64,000 nt of DNA from Tretioscincus oriximinensis (taxonomy: Eukaryota; Chordata; Lepidosauria; Squamata; Gymnophthalmidae), in assembly GCA_022410635.1 (NCBI GenBank), contig JAJVDF010000132.1, positions 1,882,133-1,946,132 of the forward strand. The letters run 5' to 3'. A program made the translations under genes and the position numbers. Positions 32,742 to 45,506 of this stretch are shown one piece after another (position 1 is the stretch's first letter; each line of letters starts with the position of its first letter). The notes under the pieces were generated by a model that worked only from the letters and a program-made list of their open reading frames with translations, was not told the DNA's origin and searched no databases.

Positions 32742-34870
32742 TAAGAACATAAGAAGAGCCATACTGGATCAGGCCACAGCCCATCAAGTCCAGCATTCCG
32801 TGTCACACAGAGGCCCACCAGATGCACCTGGGCAGTCCGAACAGAGGAAAGCAAAATATGCACCTGTTCAGGACTCCCTGCAAATGGTATTTCAAGAGTC
32901 CTGCTTGTTGCTCCATCCCGGAGGCAACATCCAGACATCCATCCTTGTATACATTTATACCCTTGGTGTCCATAAACCTGTCTAGTCCTGTCTTGAAACT
33001 ATCCAAGCTGTTAGCTACCACTACCTCTTCAGGAAGTAAATTCCACAGGCCGATGACCCTGTGGGTGAAAAAATACCTTCCTTTGTTCTCACTTTTCTAC
33101 CCAACAGTTTTAAGAAGTGCCCCTTGGTCCTAGTGTTGTGGGAGAGAGAAAACATTTTTTCTCTATTCACACTGTCTATCCCATGCATGATTTTGTACAC
33201 TTCAATCAGATCACTTCTCAAACGTCGCCTTTCGAGGCTGAAGAGGCCCAGACGTTGCAGCCTGACTTCATAAGGGAGGTGCTCCAGACCCTTGATAATT
33301 TTTGTTGCCCTTTTCTGCACCTTCTCTAGTTCCACAATATCCTTTTTGAGATGTGGTGACCAGAATTGAACACAGTATTCCAAATGTGACCGCACCACAG
33401 ATTTATAAAGAGGCAAAACAACATTTGCTGACTTGTTTTCGATTTCTTTCCCCAACATGGAATTTGCCTTTCTTGCTGCCGCTGCACACTGGGTTGACAT
33501 TTTCATTGAATTGTCCACTAACACCCCAAGATCCTTTTCTTGCTCGGTCACAGAAAGCTTGGTTCCCATCAGGTGGTAGGAGTAGTTGGGGTTCTTTGCC
33601 CCAATATGCACAATCTTGCACTTGTTTAAGTTGAAGTGCATTTGCCACTTGGATGCCCACTCACCCAATTTCATTAAATCACTGGGGTGCCTTACAATCA
33701 TTTTCAGTTTTCACTACCCTGAACAGTTTAGTGTAGTCAGCAAACATGGCTACTTCACTATTTACCTCGGCATCCAGATCATTTATAAATATATTGAAAA
33801 ACAAGGGTCCGAGTACAGATCCCTGGGGTACCCCACTTCTTACCTCTTTCCACTTAGAAAACTACCCTCTGTTTTCTAACTTTTAGCCAGTATCTAATCC
33901 AGGACAAAGTCTGTCCTCTTATACCATAAGTATGGAGCTTTTTTAGAAGCCTTTGATGAGGGACTTTATCAAAAGCCTTCTGAAAATCTAGATAGACAGT
34001 ATCAACTGGATCCCCTTTATCTACATGTTTGTTAACACTCTCAAAGAATTCTAGCAAGTTGGTAAGGCATGATTTACCTTTCCTGAAGTCATGCTGAGTT
34101 TCATTCAGCAATGTGTGCTTCTCCACGTGTTTAGTAATTTTGTCCTTAATTATGGTTTCCAACACTTTACTTGGAATTGATGTTAAATTGATGGGTCTAT
34201 AATTTCTGGGATCACCCCGGGATCCTTTTTTGAAGATTGGTTTTACGTTAGCTACCTTCCAATCTATTGGTACTATGACTGATCTTAAGGAAAGATTAAA
34301 TATTTTGGTTAGAAGTTCAGCAGTTTCGCATTTGCGTTCTTTAAGAATTTTTGGGTGAATGTCGTCTGGCCCAGGGATTTATAAATGTTCAGCTTATTAA
34401 GGCTAGCAGGGACCTCCTCCCTTGTTATCTCTATCCAGTTTAATTCCTCTGGTGTTCTTTCTGAGAAAACTAAATGTGTTGCGGGTAAATTCCCACTGTC
34501 TTCTTCAGTGAAAACTGATGAAAAAAAATCATTTAACCTCTCTGCAATCTCCACGTCCTCCTTGATTATGCCCTTTTGTCCATTGCTGTCTAGTGGTCCG
34601 ACTGCTTTCCTGGTAGGATTCTTATTTCTGATATATTTGAAAAAGTCCTTATTGTTTCTTTTAATATTCTTTGCAATGTGCTCCTCAAAGTTTTTCTTCG
34701 CATCCCTGACTATCACCTTGCATTTGGTTTGCCACAGTTTGTGCTCCCTTCTGTTCTCCTCACTAGGATAAGCCTTCCACTTTTTAAATGAGTTTCTCTT
34801 CATTCTAATTACTTCCTTTACTGCAGAGGTAAGCCATACGGGTGTCTTCTTGGACTTGGACTTACACTGT
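32742..34870 (-). mobile_element. CR1-B LINE, about 2.1 kb, 5'-truncated
   Basis: The longest CR1-B copy. Reading the minus strand from 34870: linker region with KRNSFKKWKAYPSEENRREHKLW, pre-RT (DFFSSVFTEEDSGNLPATH, 34540 on), RT with ETIIKDKITKHVEKH and YLDFQKAFDKVPHQRLLKKL (34165-33854), then [20 protein letters not shown] and the C-terminal domain (33701-33021), and a 3' end at TTCTTATG (32742). The frame breaks near 34310, 33850 and 33700, and the FADD box is altered to a degraded reading near 33740. It has no endonuclease domain and is therefore dead. Confidence 0.92.
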
Positions 34871-36087
34871 TTAGATTATTCATACAAGTTTGTAATTCTT
34901 TGTTTGGCTTTCAGTCTTCTTTTACTTATTTTTTATTTATACGCAATGACCTGTAACGATACATGTCATAAGATCAATATTATGCTCATGTACTGCAAAA
35001 CATACTGTAAAAATATTATCCTTTCATATATATGTTAAATAAAATATATAGGTAATCACACTTAAAGTTTACCACTTTGACTTAAAACGACAGCATCATT
35101 GTACTAAAATTGAGAAGATGCTACCTCCTAAATTTATGAAGTAAACTTATAACCCAGGATAGACACACTGTATATTTTTTATGAGGTGATCAAATTTTGA
35201 GAAAACAATTTAGAAAGAAAGGGCTCATCTATCCGTGATGTCAAATTGTTTTGAAAGAATGGGCTTACAGTATATCTCTCCCTGGTGGTATGGTCCCTTT
35301 GACGTCTTCTTCTAAGAGGACTTATAAGCTCTTAAAACTATTTGCACTTACAGATAAATGCTAATACAATCTGTTTAGAAAATTCTATTTTATGTTCAAC
35401 ATACATTAATATACTTGCTATGGGTTGGCTCTTGTTCTGTAAAAGTGAACCTGGACAAGCCTTCTATAAAGATTTTACTTTTGCATTGTGATCTACTCGG
35501 TGTGTCACATTACTTAATACGTAAGACCACAAGAAGGGACCACAAGCAGCAAAGACTTCATTAAATGTCTTCTTCCAAAATGTTGCCCAATCTTGAGGGA
35601 CAGGAATTTTAGGGTTGAAAATTGTTAAAGCAGACTTTCTTGGGTTTTTACTTAATAAAATAAGGGACAGGAATCCCATTTCAAACTGGAATTTTTAAGA
35701 CTAAACAAAATCATTTTTACTTAATGTATCTGCTTGAGACTGTTATCCTCTTGTAAGAACATATTAGATTGTACAACTTTGTAATGCAATAAAATGCAAC
35801 ACTTGTTATGAAATATCAGATCTTTAAATGCAGAGACCAGCTTATCTTAAAAATCTCACAATTAATAATAAGGGATAAAAGGGTTTTTTCTGAACCACAG
35901 ATAATGAGACCTAGTATTTTATTCTGTTTAAATGGTCCCTCAGAACCTATATTTTTTTCTGATACTGATAGAAAGTAATTTGTCATCAGGATAAAAAATA
36001 TCTGGGACCATTTTTTAGTAATTGAGACATGATTACTTTTTAGAAATTGGAACATAACGCATTATATGGCACTATCCTTATCCTAAC
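34871..36087. other. CNTLN intron, nothing recognised
   Basis: AT-rich unique sequence between a CR1 copy and a hAT-like element. No splice-supported frame was seen. Confidence 0.6.
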
Positions 36088-36290
36088 CAGTGATGGGAAC
36101 TCATATGAGAATCTTATATGTATATGAGGTTTGGGGCTTCCCTATGAGGGAGAAATTCAGTTTTATGAGTTTATCTTTCAGCTCTACCCCACCCACTGCT
36201 TAAAGTCATTTCAGCCCCCTGCCTCGCCTCTGCCTCAACTGGACCTGCCCCTTTCTGATCACATGATTTCTGGTGCAATGCCCATCACTG
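36088..36290. mobile_element. Short hAT-like MITE (203 bp)
   Basis: The left end CAGTGATGGGAACTC (36088) is matched by the right end GAATGCCCATCACTG-type sequence (GCAATGCCCATCACTG ending 36290): a perfect 10-bp terminal inverted repeat, CAGTGATGGG. Such ends are typical of hAT elements. No transposase frame is present. The flanks do not show a clean 8-bp target duplication, so the copy may be old. Confidence 0.65.
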
Positions 36291-36329
36291 ATGTTATTTT
36301 CTGTTCTGGTTCCAAGCTGCCATTTTATT

Positions 36330-39300
36330 TATTTTATTTATTTATTTATACTTATACCCCACCCTATACCCAAAGGTCTCAGGGCGGCCAAAACAGTAAA
36401 CCATCACTACAAAATTCAAACAGTATAAAACATATTTAAAAGTAGGGATAAAGATGACATTTCTTCAGCCAAAGGCCAGGTAAAAGAGGTGCGTCTTCAA
36501 GAACCTTCTAAAAGAATACAACGATGATGACAGATGCACCTCGAGGGGGAGACTATTCCAAAGACGAGGGGCAACCACAGAGAAGACCCTACCCCGGGTT
36601 CCCACTCCACTGGCTCCTGCAGATCTTAAGGGACGGGCAGGTTGGTATGGGAGAAGGAGTTCCTTTAGATATTTGGGGCCCAAGTTATTTAGGGCTTTAT
36701 AAGTTAAAGTCAGCACCTTGAATTGGACTTGGTAGCAGATGGACAGCCAGTGCAGCTCTTTCAAGACCGGTGTGATGTGTGTCCAGCCAGCTGTTCCGGT
36801 CAGCAGTCTAGCTGCTGCATTCTGCACCAGCTGCAGCTTCCGAACCGTTTTCAAGGGCAGCCCCATATAGAGCGCATTACAATAGTCCAATCTGTTACCA
36901 GAGCATGAATTACTGTGGCTAGATCATCCCTGTTGAGAAGTGGCCGTAACTGGCGAACCAGACGTAACTGGAAGTAGGCATTCCTGGCCACTGCCTCCAC
37001 CTGATTTTCAAATGTCAGTGCAGAGTCCAGAAGATTTCGCACCCGTCCCTTATAGGGTAATTCTACCCCACCAAGGACAGGGTGCCTCCCCACTTCACGA
37101 ACTCGGGATGCTCCAACGCACAGCACATCTGTCTTGTCTGGATTTAGTTTCAATTTATTGGCCCCCATCCAGCCCATCACTGCCTCCAGGCACCTGTCAA
37201 GCACTTCAACCATCTTTCGTGATTCAGATGGAACAGAGAGATAGAGCTGAGTGTTATCTGCGTATTGATGACACTTTACTCCAAATCTCCTGATGACCTC
37301 TCCCAGCGGCTGCATATAGATGTTGAACAGCATGGGGGAGAGGATCGACCCCTGAGGAACCTCACAAGTGAGCTTCCAGGGTGTCGAGTAAGCGGCCTTG
37401 GAGATAGGAGCGGAACCTCTGCAATGCAGTGCCACCAACTCCTAAACTCGTTAATCTCTCCAAGAGGATACCATGATCAATAGTATCAAAAGCCGCTGAG
37501 AGGTCCAGGAGAACCAACAGGATTGCATTGCCCCCATCCCTCTCCCAGACTTCATCAACCAGGGTGACCAAGGTGGTTTCTGTGCCAAGACTAGACCTGA
37601 AGCCAGATTGAAATGGATCTAGATAATCTGCTTCTTCCAAGCATGCCTGCAGCTGAACAGCCACAGCCCTCTCCAGTACCTTGCCCAGGAAGGCTGTAGT
37701 TGTTTAACTCTTCTGGGTCCAGGGAAGGCTTCTGAAGGAGAGAGTGCACCACCGCCTCTTTAAGAGCTGGCGGGACCACCGCATCCCTCAAGGAAGCGTT
37801 CATCACTCCCTGGACCCACCCGGTCATTCCCTGCAGACTTGCTTTTATCAGCCAGGAAGGGCAAGGATCCAGAGAGCATGACGTTGGCCGAACCCCAACA
37901 AACAGCTTGTCCACTTCATCAGGCCGCAATAATTGAAACTGATCCAACATAACTGGACCAGACGGTTCTCTGGACACCTCCTCTGGGCTACTCACAAGTG
38001 TAGCACCTAATCTCTCACGAATCTGAGCAACTTTGTTCTCAAAGTGCCTTGAATATTTGTCACAGCAACTATTGGATGGCCTTTGCCCTTGCTGTCCTGG
38101 GCTAGATCTTATCAGGCCATTCACCACTCGAAAGAGCTCTGCTGGATGGCTACTTGAGGACGCAATGGTAACAGAGAAATAATTCCTTTTCGCTGCCACC
38201 ACCGCCACCTGGTAGGCACAATAATGTGCTCTAACGCGTGTTCGGTCAGACTCTTGTTGGGATTTGCGCCACCTGTGCTCCAGCCGTCATCATCCTTAAC
38301 TCCCCAGAATACCAGGGTGCTCTACAGACTCCACACATATGCTGAGGGCACTTGGGAGCAATCGTGTCGATAGCTCCTGTCAACTCCTGATTCCAGAGAG
38401 AGACCAGAGCCTCGACAGGAGCGCCATCCATGCCAACCAGGAAATCCCCCAGACCATTCAGGAATCACCCAGATTCCATAAGTCTCCGAGGGCGGACCAT
38501 CTGAATGGGTCTCTCATCTTTGCAGGGAGGAGCCATCACTGTAACTTGAAACCTCCCAAGGGAATGATCCGTCCATGACAACGAGCTTACCGCCAGCCCT
38601 CCTATCAACGGATCATCACCGGTTCGCTCTGTGGAAAAAACCAGATCAAGAGTATGTCCTGCTCTGTGAGTTGGGCCAGTAACACATTGAGATAGCCCCA
38701 TGGTTGTCATGGAGGCCATGAAGAACTGAGCAGGACCAGTGAGGATAGCCTCCGCATGGATGTTGAAGTCCTCCAGCACCACAGTGCTAGGATCCTCCAA
38801 CACCACATCAGAGACCAGCTCTGCCAACTCAGCTAGGGATGCTGCTGGGCAGCGGGGTGACCGGTACACCAACAGCATTCCTATTCTATCTCTTTTGCCC
38901 AACAACAGGAACAATCCCTCAAATCCAGAAGCAGAGCGAATTGGCCGCCTGGTAAGAGAGATGGATGATTTATGGCCCACAGCAACACCCCCTCCCCTCC
39001 CCACTGGTCTAGAACAGGGCTGCACTGAATAACCTGGAGGACAGAGCTGGGTAAGATTAGACCCACCAGGTTCGTCCACCCAGGTCTCAATAATACATGC
39101 CAGGTCAGCCCCTTCATCCAAGATTTGATCNTGAATGATAGATGTTTTATTCTGGACTGACCTGGCATTTAACAGCACCACCACCAGAGCAGTGGGCTGG
39201 TTGACAGGTATTCCCAAATTTTGCTGGTTGGGAGGTAGAACAGAAGGGATGATAGCCTTGACGCATCTATCACCCCTTCTCATGATCTGTCTCTTCTGCC

Positions 39301-39745
39301 TCCCAATGCCATATCTCCCCCTACCCGTCACCAAATGTATGGCAGCCCCCTGTGCCTGTTCTCCCTCTCCTAACACCTGGCCATGGCAACACATTATTCC
39401 CAGTGGGGAAAAATGATAAATATCTTAAAACAGGATTAAATTACAGAAGCACTTTAAAAACAGTTTTAAAACACAATATTAAATATATATATAAAAAGCA
39501 CTCTCTCACCCACACAATACATACGCACAGCTATTCTGGAGCCCGATATCGTGTGGTGGTGCCTTGGTGGAGGATTAGTCCATCAGGAGGTGGGCAGCCC
39601 AGTCTCTCACCCTGGGCAGGTAGAAAAGTCCCACACTCCTGGCAGGCCTCTTGGGGTCTGAGTGATGAGTGGGGCCAGAAGTCATGTGACCAAATAGGGT
39701 CGGGGGAAGTGGCGGGGCCGAACCGGCCCAGGAAGCTCCACCCCT
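36330..39745 (-). mobile_element. L2-type LINE, nearly full length, defective
   Basis: On the minus strand the order is a GC-rich 5' region (39745-39395), endonuclease (39394-38465), linker, RT (37660-36850), C-terminal domain (36890-36465), 3' UTR and a tail in ATAAATAAATAAA (36330-36360). It is the same family as the plus-strand copy at 10527-13705 and carries about 1.2 kb more at the 5' end and across that copy's gap. The 5' boundary is an estimate based on the end of the GC-rich block. Confidence 0.9.
36465..39394 (-). pseudogene. L2-type LINE pol, broken, with YADN in place of YADD
   Basis: Endonuclease motifs are present in a long open piece (39394-38465): [55 protein letters not shown] and WTDHSLG. 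The RT part gives [19 protein letters not shown] and [13 protein letters not shown] (37600-37480), then [19 protein letters not shown] and QYADNTQLYLS (about 37270-37240). The catalytic pair is AspAsn, not AspAsp; the plus-strand copy has AspAsp. Frame changes near 38440, 38230, 37620, 37400 and 36870 split the frame, so it is inactive for several reasons. Confidence 0.9.
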
Positions 39746-41998
39746 GTATGAATTTTGTAGAATTTTCTCAGTTTGATTTTATACCATCACTTATCCTAAC
39801 TCTTCTCAAAAGTTCTTAAGTCTTTCAACAGTCAACGAAGAATAGTTTGAAGACTGGGACATAGGATGGAGGAAGACAAAGTCACTCTTTCAACAACGTA
39901 GATGGTAGCTCAGTTTGTGTTGTACCAGCTGCAATTCACACAGCAGAAATGGAGCAACAGCAGCATAAGCAGGAAGTGCAAACTGGAGCTTTGACTTTGG
40001 TCTATCTAATCATACTTAAGAGAAGCTTCAGCTAAATTTTAATTCAACTTTTATCCACTTCAGAGTAGAAGAACATCTTAGCAATGTTTCAAACCATTTT
40101 CTTTTGTATTATTAAGCTCAAAGGTGAGTTTTCTGGGTCAGATAATACAGAAGTAACTTTGCTTAATACCTACTTTCATTTTCACAGTGATGTGAAATTT
40201 AATTGTACCTGGGCCCTGAAGGTTTCAAATACCATTTTACCTCACAGGCCTAGCTGACCAAATTTTAGAATGAAAGAAAATATTAGCAAAGTGACTATTC
40301 GTTTCTTTTTGAATTTTCTAAGATTTGGACTTGATAATGGGGATAGACAATAGTTCATCATTTTTATAATTATTTTTCATTTCTGAGAGTGGATTGAATG
40401 TGTATTCAAACATGTATAGATGGAATTGTACCTGTTCTATGCAAGTCCAATCCACAGCCCATCCCTGGTTTCTGCTGACCTTTAAAGCCAAGTGTCTGGA
40501 CATTTTTTCCAGTGTCATATTTCTTTAGTAAAGCAACTTGGCAGCCTTCAAAGGTGCTTAACGAAGACTTATCTGTACAATGTGGAATTAAATCACTCTA
40601 TTTCATTAAGCCCAGTATCGTATAATTTTGATTTTTTCAATGTATTGATATTTTTTCAACATGTTCTAGTGAAGAGCACAGACTTATTGCATTAACATCT
40701 TTTCACCAAGTATCCTAATGCAGACCAAGTTTGTAAGTATTTCTCCGTTTTCAGAAATCAACAAAATATTTTTAGTCAATATTGAATTCAATAATAAATT
40801 AACATTGCGAGTCAAAATTCAAAAGTCCGCATTTCAAAGCTCTTCCTTATATTTTTTTTTCTGATATGTGCTTACGTACAGTGATATGAATCTCCACCTT
40901 ACTATGCATACATATATACAGATAGTCTTCCAATTACATCTAAATTTCATAAAATGTACAACAATTCATTATTTGCAGGAAAAAATCCTGCAAATGTTGA
41001 AACTTGCAAGTACTGGGAAGGAAATCAAGAAGTTAGAAAAAGCTTATGATAAACAAACCGATAAGAAATCCTTCATCTCTAATATCAACACATAAATATG
41101 TGAGTTTGTCATTTAGAAGTATCAAAGGTCCACTACAAATTTGCACCTGCAAACACAAACCTTTCAAATAACAAATGAGATTATAAAAAGGAAAGACCGC
41201 ACCTCAGTGGTGACTTCTACCTTGCACAGAAACATAATGCAAGGCATCTATTGAGCTGTAACCTTTAGACTAATGTACCAACTTGTGACCTGGGATTTTC
41301 CTAAATTTTGCATTCTTTGCAAAAATTAATATTACATCTTTTCAGATGTTATCTCGGCTTCTCTTTACCAATAAGATAATTGCAACACAGGCACTCATTA
41401 GCCAAATTCGTAGCACAATCATCTTCTGCTAGCCCTAATAAGATAAGATGGCCTTGTGTCTTTTCCCGCCTCAACAGATATTTTATTCTCTGTGTATTAA
41501 AGCCAATTAGTTTGATTGGGAACTCAGTATGAAAATGTGGTATGAAAATCAATGCAAAAGCCTCTTTGGGTCAATTATTAGTTCTCCTAGGTGCTCTTCA
41601 GGGAGAAAGGATTATGTGACAGTCCCTAGAATAAAACCTGCCATTTTTCTGTATAGATCTGGTAAACGAAAGCAGACAGCATGATCTGTTGCAATCCGTG
41701 CAAGAGAATGGTGTAAACTTGATAGGTTTCTAGGTGTTTTTGCCCTAAAATGTAATCTTTTCAAAAAAATTGAAATTATTTCTCCTTGACAACATGGAAG
41801 GCAAGATGGCAGATGCTTTAATGAGATCTAAATATAAGTTTAGCTGATTTCTTTCCCTGCTAAACAAAAAGTATTGTAATTTGGCCCTAATTATTGTGTG
41901 GTTATTTCGTGTGTAGTTTTATTGAATAATGAGGGAGAATTTAATCCAAAAATAGTTAATGCTTTCTGTTCTCCATCTCCACCCCATGTGTTACTTAG
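39746..41998. other. CNTLN intron, nothing recognised
   Basis: Unique AT-rich sequence. A frame at about 40980-41095 after ATTATTTGCAG reads EKILQMLKLASTGKEIKKLEK and stops at TAA. It is lysine-rich like a coiled coil but has no donor before the stop and does not match centlein in order. Confidence 0.55.
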
Positions 41999-42170
41999 CG
42001 ACCCTGAAATGCCAAATTCTGTAAACCTTGGAAAAACTACTACAAAAGGAGATCTGTGCAGTCCATTGAATGAAACAGGTGATCAGCAGAAGCAAAATGA
42101 AAGGAAAGACAATCAAGTGCTTTCAAATAATACGAACTCTGAAAATGCAAGCAAACTGGATCATCAGAAG
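41999..42170 (+). CDS. CNTLN: CNTLN (centlein) coding exon
   Basis: The acceptor is CCCATGTGTTACTTAG (ending 41998) and the donor is CATCAGAAG|GTAACG after 42170. It is 172 bp; its first base completes the serine begun at 31654, giving SES-S-DPEMPNS, and it ends in phase 0. The peptide continues VNLGKTTTKGDLCSPL and ends SENASKLDHQK. It is polar, low in heptads and fast-evolving. In mammalian centlein as I recall it, the acidic SESSSDSE stretch is followed by a similar polar linker, so position and phase carry the assignment more than identity. The L1 insertion at 42390 is only 220 bp downstream of the donor. Confidence 0.88.
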
Positions 42171-42370
42171 GTAACGTTTGACTTACTGAATGAAAAACAA
42201 AAGAAAAAACTCTTTGTAACAGTCCTGTGGAACAGAAATACCTGAACTTGTGGAGAAATATTTTTCACGTAAATCTTGTCAATTCCTCCAAGGTTTTTCA
42301 TATAGCGTTATTGATTTTCAGTACTGTGTACAAAGATTATTTCTTAAATTATTTGTGAAAGTGCCTGAGG

Positions 42371-42389
42371 AATCTTTTGATATTTCTTT
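42371..42389. repeat. Target-site duplication of the L1, left copy
   Basis: AATCTTTTGATATTTCTTT, 19 bp, is identical to 45507-45525. It borders the T-run that is the complement of the L1 poly(A). Confidence 0.93.
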
Positions 42390-42649
42390 TTTTTTTATTG
42401 TTGTTCCAAGTATATACATATTCCATTCCATATTCCCTTCTCTTCCCTCCCCCCCTCCCCAATCATTTACATTAATATTCAGAAAGGAAACATACATTCA
42501 TTTTTATATTACATATTATAAACAATATAGATTTTTAATCTTTTATCTTGAAATGTTATTTGTCTGAGTAAATAATCTCTCACCGGTTCCCACTTTTGTT
42601 TAAGTTGTATTATTCTTTGTATATTTTCACTTTGGTTTATTCTCAATAG

Positions 42650-45506
42650 TCAAATTTCAACCGCCATTTTCTCTATTATATACTCCTGCCACGCTTCCAC
42701 TGTGCGTTTTGTAAAATCTTTCCAGCCTTTTAATATTGTAATCTGTGCACATGCCAATAAGCTTTGCACTATATTTCTTGTTTGTAAATCCATGATATTA
42801 TCTAGATCGCTTAAGAAAATAGCCATNNNNNNNNNNNNNNNNNNNNNNNNNNNNNNNNNNNNNNNNNNNNNNNNNNNNNNNNNNNNNNNNNNNNNNNNNN
42901 NNNNNNNNNNNNNNNNNNNNNNNNNNNNNNNNNNNNNNNNNNNNNNNNNNNNNNNNNNNNNNNNNNNNNNNNNNNNNNNNNNNNNNNNNNNNNNNNNNNN
43001 NNNNNNNNNNNNNNNNNNNNNNNNNNNNNNNNNNNNNNNNNNNNNNNNNNNNNNNNNNNNNNNNNNNNNNNNNNNNNNNNNNNNNNNNNNNNNNNNNNNN
43101 NNNNNNNNNNNNNNNNNNNNNNNNNNNNNNNNNNNNNNNNNNNNNNNNNNNNNNNNNNNNNNNNNNNNNNNNNNNNNNNNNNNNNNNNNNNNNNNNNNNN
43201 NNNNNNNNNNNNNNNNNNNNNNNNNNNNNNNNNNNNNNNNNNNNNNNNNNNNNNNNNNNNNNNNNNNNNNNNNNNNNNNNNNNNNNNNNNNNNNNNNNNN
43301 NNNNNNNNNNNNNNNNNNNNNNNNNNNNNNNNNNNNNNNNNNNNNNNNNNNNNNNNNNNNNNNNNNNNNNNNNNNNNNNNNNNNNNNNNNNNNNNNNNNN
43401 NNNNNNNNNNNNNNNNNNNNNNNNNNNNNNNNNNNNNNNNNNNNNNNNNNNNNNNNNNNNNNNNNNNNNNNNNNNNNNNNNNNNNNNNNNNNNNNNNNNN
43501 NNNNNNNNNNNNNNNNNNNNNNNNNNNNNNNNNNNNNNNNNNNNNNNNNNNNNNNNNNNNNNNNNNNNNNNGTTTCTCTATTTTGTTGCAAATTATTTTA
43601 TAGTTGGATTTTGTAATTCTATTTGTATTTTTGTATATCCACAGCCCTAAATATTGAATCCTTTTTTCTCCCATCCTTCTTTTTATTTGAAGTTGTTCTT
43701 GTGGGTGTGTGTGTTGGAGAACAATATTTCTGATTTGTGTAAATTTACTTGTAAACCTGATAGTTTTTTGAAAAGTTCTAATGTGTCTATAATTTGGTCA
43801 ACCATTTGGGTTGGCTGTGTGGATATGATGATTGTGTCATCGGCAAAAAAGTTTGCCTTAATCTCTGTTTCTCCCAGTTTGAATCCATCCCAGTTGTTGT
43901 TTGCTCTTATTAAATTGGCTAATGGTTCTATAGCCATTACAAATAGAAGTGGTGATAGGGGGCACCCTTGTTTGGTACTGTTATTAATTTCAAAATAATT
44001 AGAAGCTGATTTATTTACTATTACTTTGGGTTTTGCATTTGAATAGATGTTTCTAATTGTTTCCGTAAAATTCCTTCCTAAATTTAGCTCTTGACATAAT
44101 TTAAATAGATAGTTGTGATTGACTTTATCAAAATCTTTAAGTATATCCAATTTAAGTAAAGTGAGTTTTTTATTTTCTTTTTTTGCGTGGTTCCATATTG
44201 TAAGTATGTTTTTTATTGGGTCGCTGATTTTTCTTCATTTAATGAATCCATACTGATCTTTATTAATTATGGATGGGAGTATATTTGATAGTCTGTTTGC
44301 TGTCACTTTCATAAAGATCTTGTAGTCATTATTGCAGAGGCTAATTGGTCTATAAGATGTTGGATATCTCGGATCTTTGCCTTTTTTTGGAAAGATAATA
44401 ATTTCAGTTTCTTTCCATGTTTGGGGAATTCTTTGGGTTAAATATACTTCGTTGAATAATTGTGTTAGTTTAGGGACTAGTTCTGTTTGGAATGTTTTAT
44501 AGAAATTGGCTGTGAACCCATCTGGTCCTGGTGTTTTATTTAATTTTTGTGAATTGATTACCTTTAGAACTTCTTCTCTTATTTTTTCGTTTAATTTTTC
44601 TTTATCTATTTCCGTTGCCTTAAGGTTAATTGGAATATTATTATTTTCTACTCTTTCCTCTTTATATAAATTACAGTAGAATTTTTTGACTATTTCAGTT
44701 ATCTCCTTTTGATCCTTATGTATTATTCCATGTTCATCTTTCATTTCTAATATCCAATTTCTTTCTTTTTTCTTTTTTAAATATTTAGCATATGATTTCA
44801 TTGATTTTATATTCCATGATTGGTTACTTGCCCTTATATATATATGTCCTTTAATATTTCTATTGTTTTCCATAGTTTCCAGCTGTGATTTTTTGATCTG
44901 TAATTGTCTTTTTATCCTATCATTCCTAGTGTTTTTATGTTGTTGTTGTTGAAGATTTTCTATTTCATTTATTAGGCCTAATTTTTCAGAATTCCACCTA
45001 TTTTGTATTCTGGCCTCTAACTCAATGCATTTCCCTCTAAAAACTGCTTTTCCCGCCTCCCACAATAGACTTTTATTAATTGTACCATCATCGTTATCAT
45101 TGAAATAATTCTCAATTGTGTTTTTTAATTGGGATCTTAATTCATCTTTCAATAAGATTGTCGGGTTTAAATACCATTTTCTATATTTTTGATAGTCAGC
45201 TGTTTGAAATTTAATAAACAAGGGGGCATGATCTGATATCCATTGATCTAAGATCTTTACTTCTTTAACTCTTAGCGTATTTGTTCTTTTCCCTAAAATA
45301 TAATCAATTATTGTATATACATTATGCCTTGCAGAATAATAAGTGCCTCTGGTGTTTGTATCTTTATCTTTATGATAGTCTATTAAACCCAGGTTCCGAA
45401 TGTTTATTCCTGATGGGTCAGTTCTTCTATCTATTACCAATCTTTTGTTAAAGTCTCCAGTAATTATCAATTGTCCTTCCATAAATTTTTCTCCTTTCGC
45501 CAATAC
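42650..45506 (-). pseudogene. L1 ORF2 (endonuclease-reverse transcriptase), nearly open
   Basis: From 45503 one frame is open for 422 codons to a TGA near 44236. It shows QLIITGDFNKR and WISDHAPLFIKF (endonuclease DFN and SDHAP boxes), then NKTPGPDGFTANFYKTF and SYRPISLCNNDYKIF (RT). After that single TGA the same frame continues: KISDPIKNIL, DILKDFDKVNH, QGCPLSPLLFVMAIEPLA and FFADDTIIIST with the catalytic FADD (near 43840). A frame change lies near 43690, in a CA-rich stretch. The C-terminal piece (42826-42650) ends AWQEYIIEKMAVEI. Part of the frame is lost in the gap. One stop and one slip make this the least decayed pol frame in the window apart from the plus-strand L2. Confidence 0.92.
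42827..43571. other. Assembly gap (745 Ns) inside the L1
   Basis: An unbroken N run between the RT region and the C-terminal region of L1 ORF2. Any frame drawn through it is meaningless. Confidence 0.95.

Larger units (their letters stand above)
42390..45506 (-). mobile_element. L1-type LINE with intact target-site duplication, 5'-truncated
   Basis: Minus strand: the element starts at 45506 within the endonuclease region, carries most of ORF2, a 3' UTR (about 42649-42400) and a poly(A) seen as the T-run at 42390-42396. Perfect 19-bp duplications flank it. The empty site would read TTTCTTT then AATGG; on the minus strand this is TT|AAAG, close to the L1 endonuclease preference TT|AAAA. A 745-base gap (42827-43571) lies inside. 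Confidence 0.94.

Noticed and set aside
40979..41095. Lysine-rich frame after ATTATTTGCAG as a CNTLN exon
   Set aside because: It ends in a stop without a donor, and its start phase does not match the 2-base carry-over required after 31654, which the exon at 41999 satisfies.
42650..43674. Long open frames across 42827-43571 on both strands
   Set aside because: Most of the frame is Ns; only the short flanking parts carry L1 sequence.
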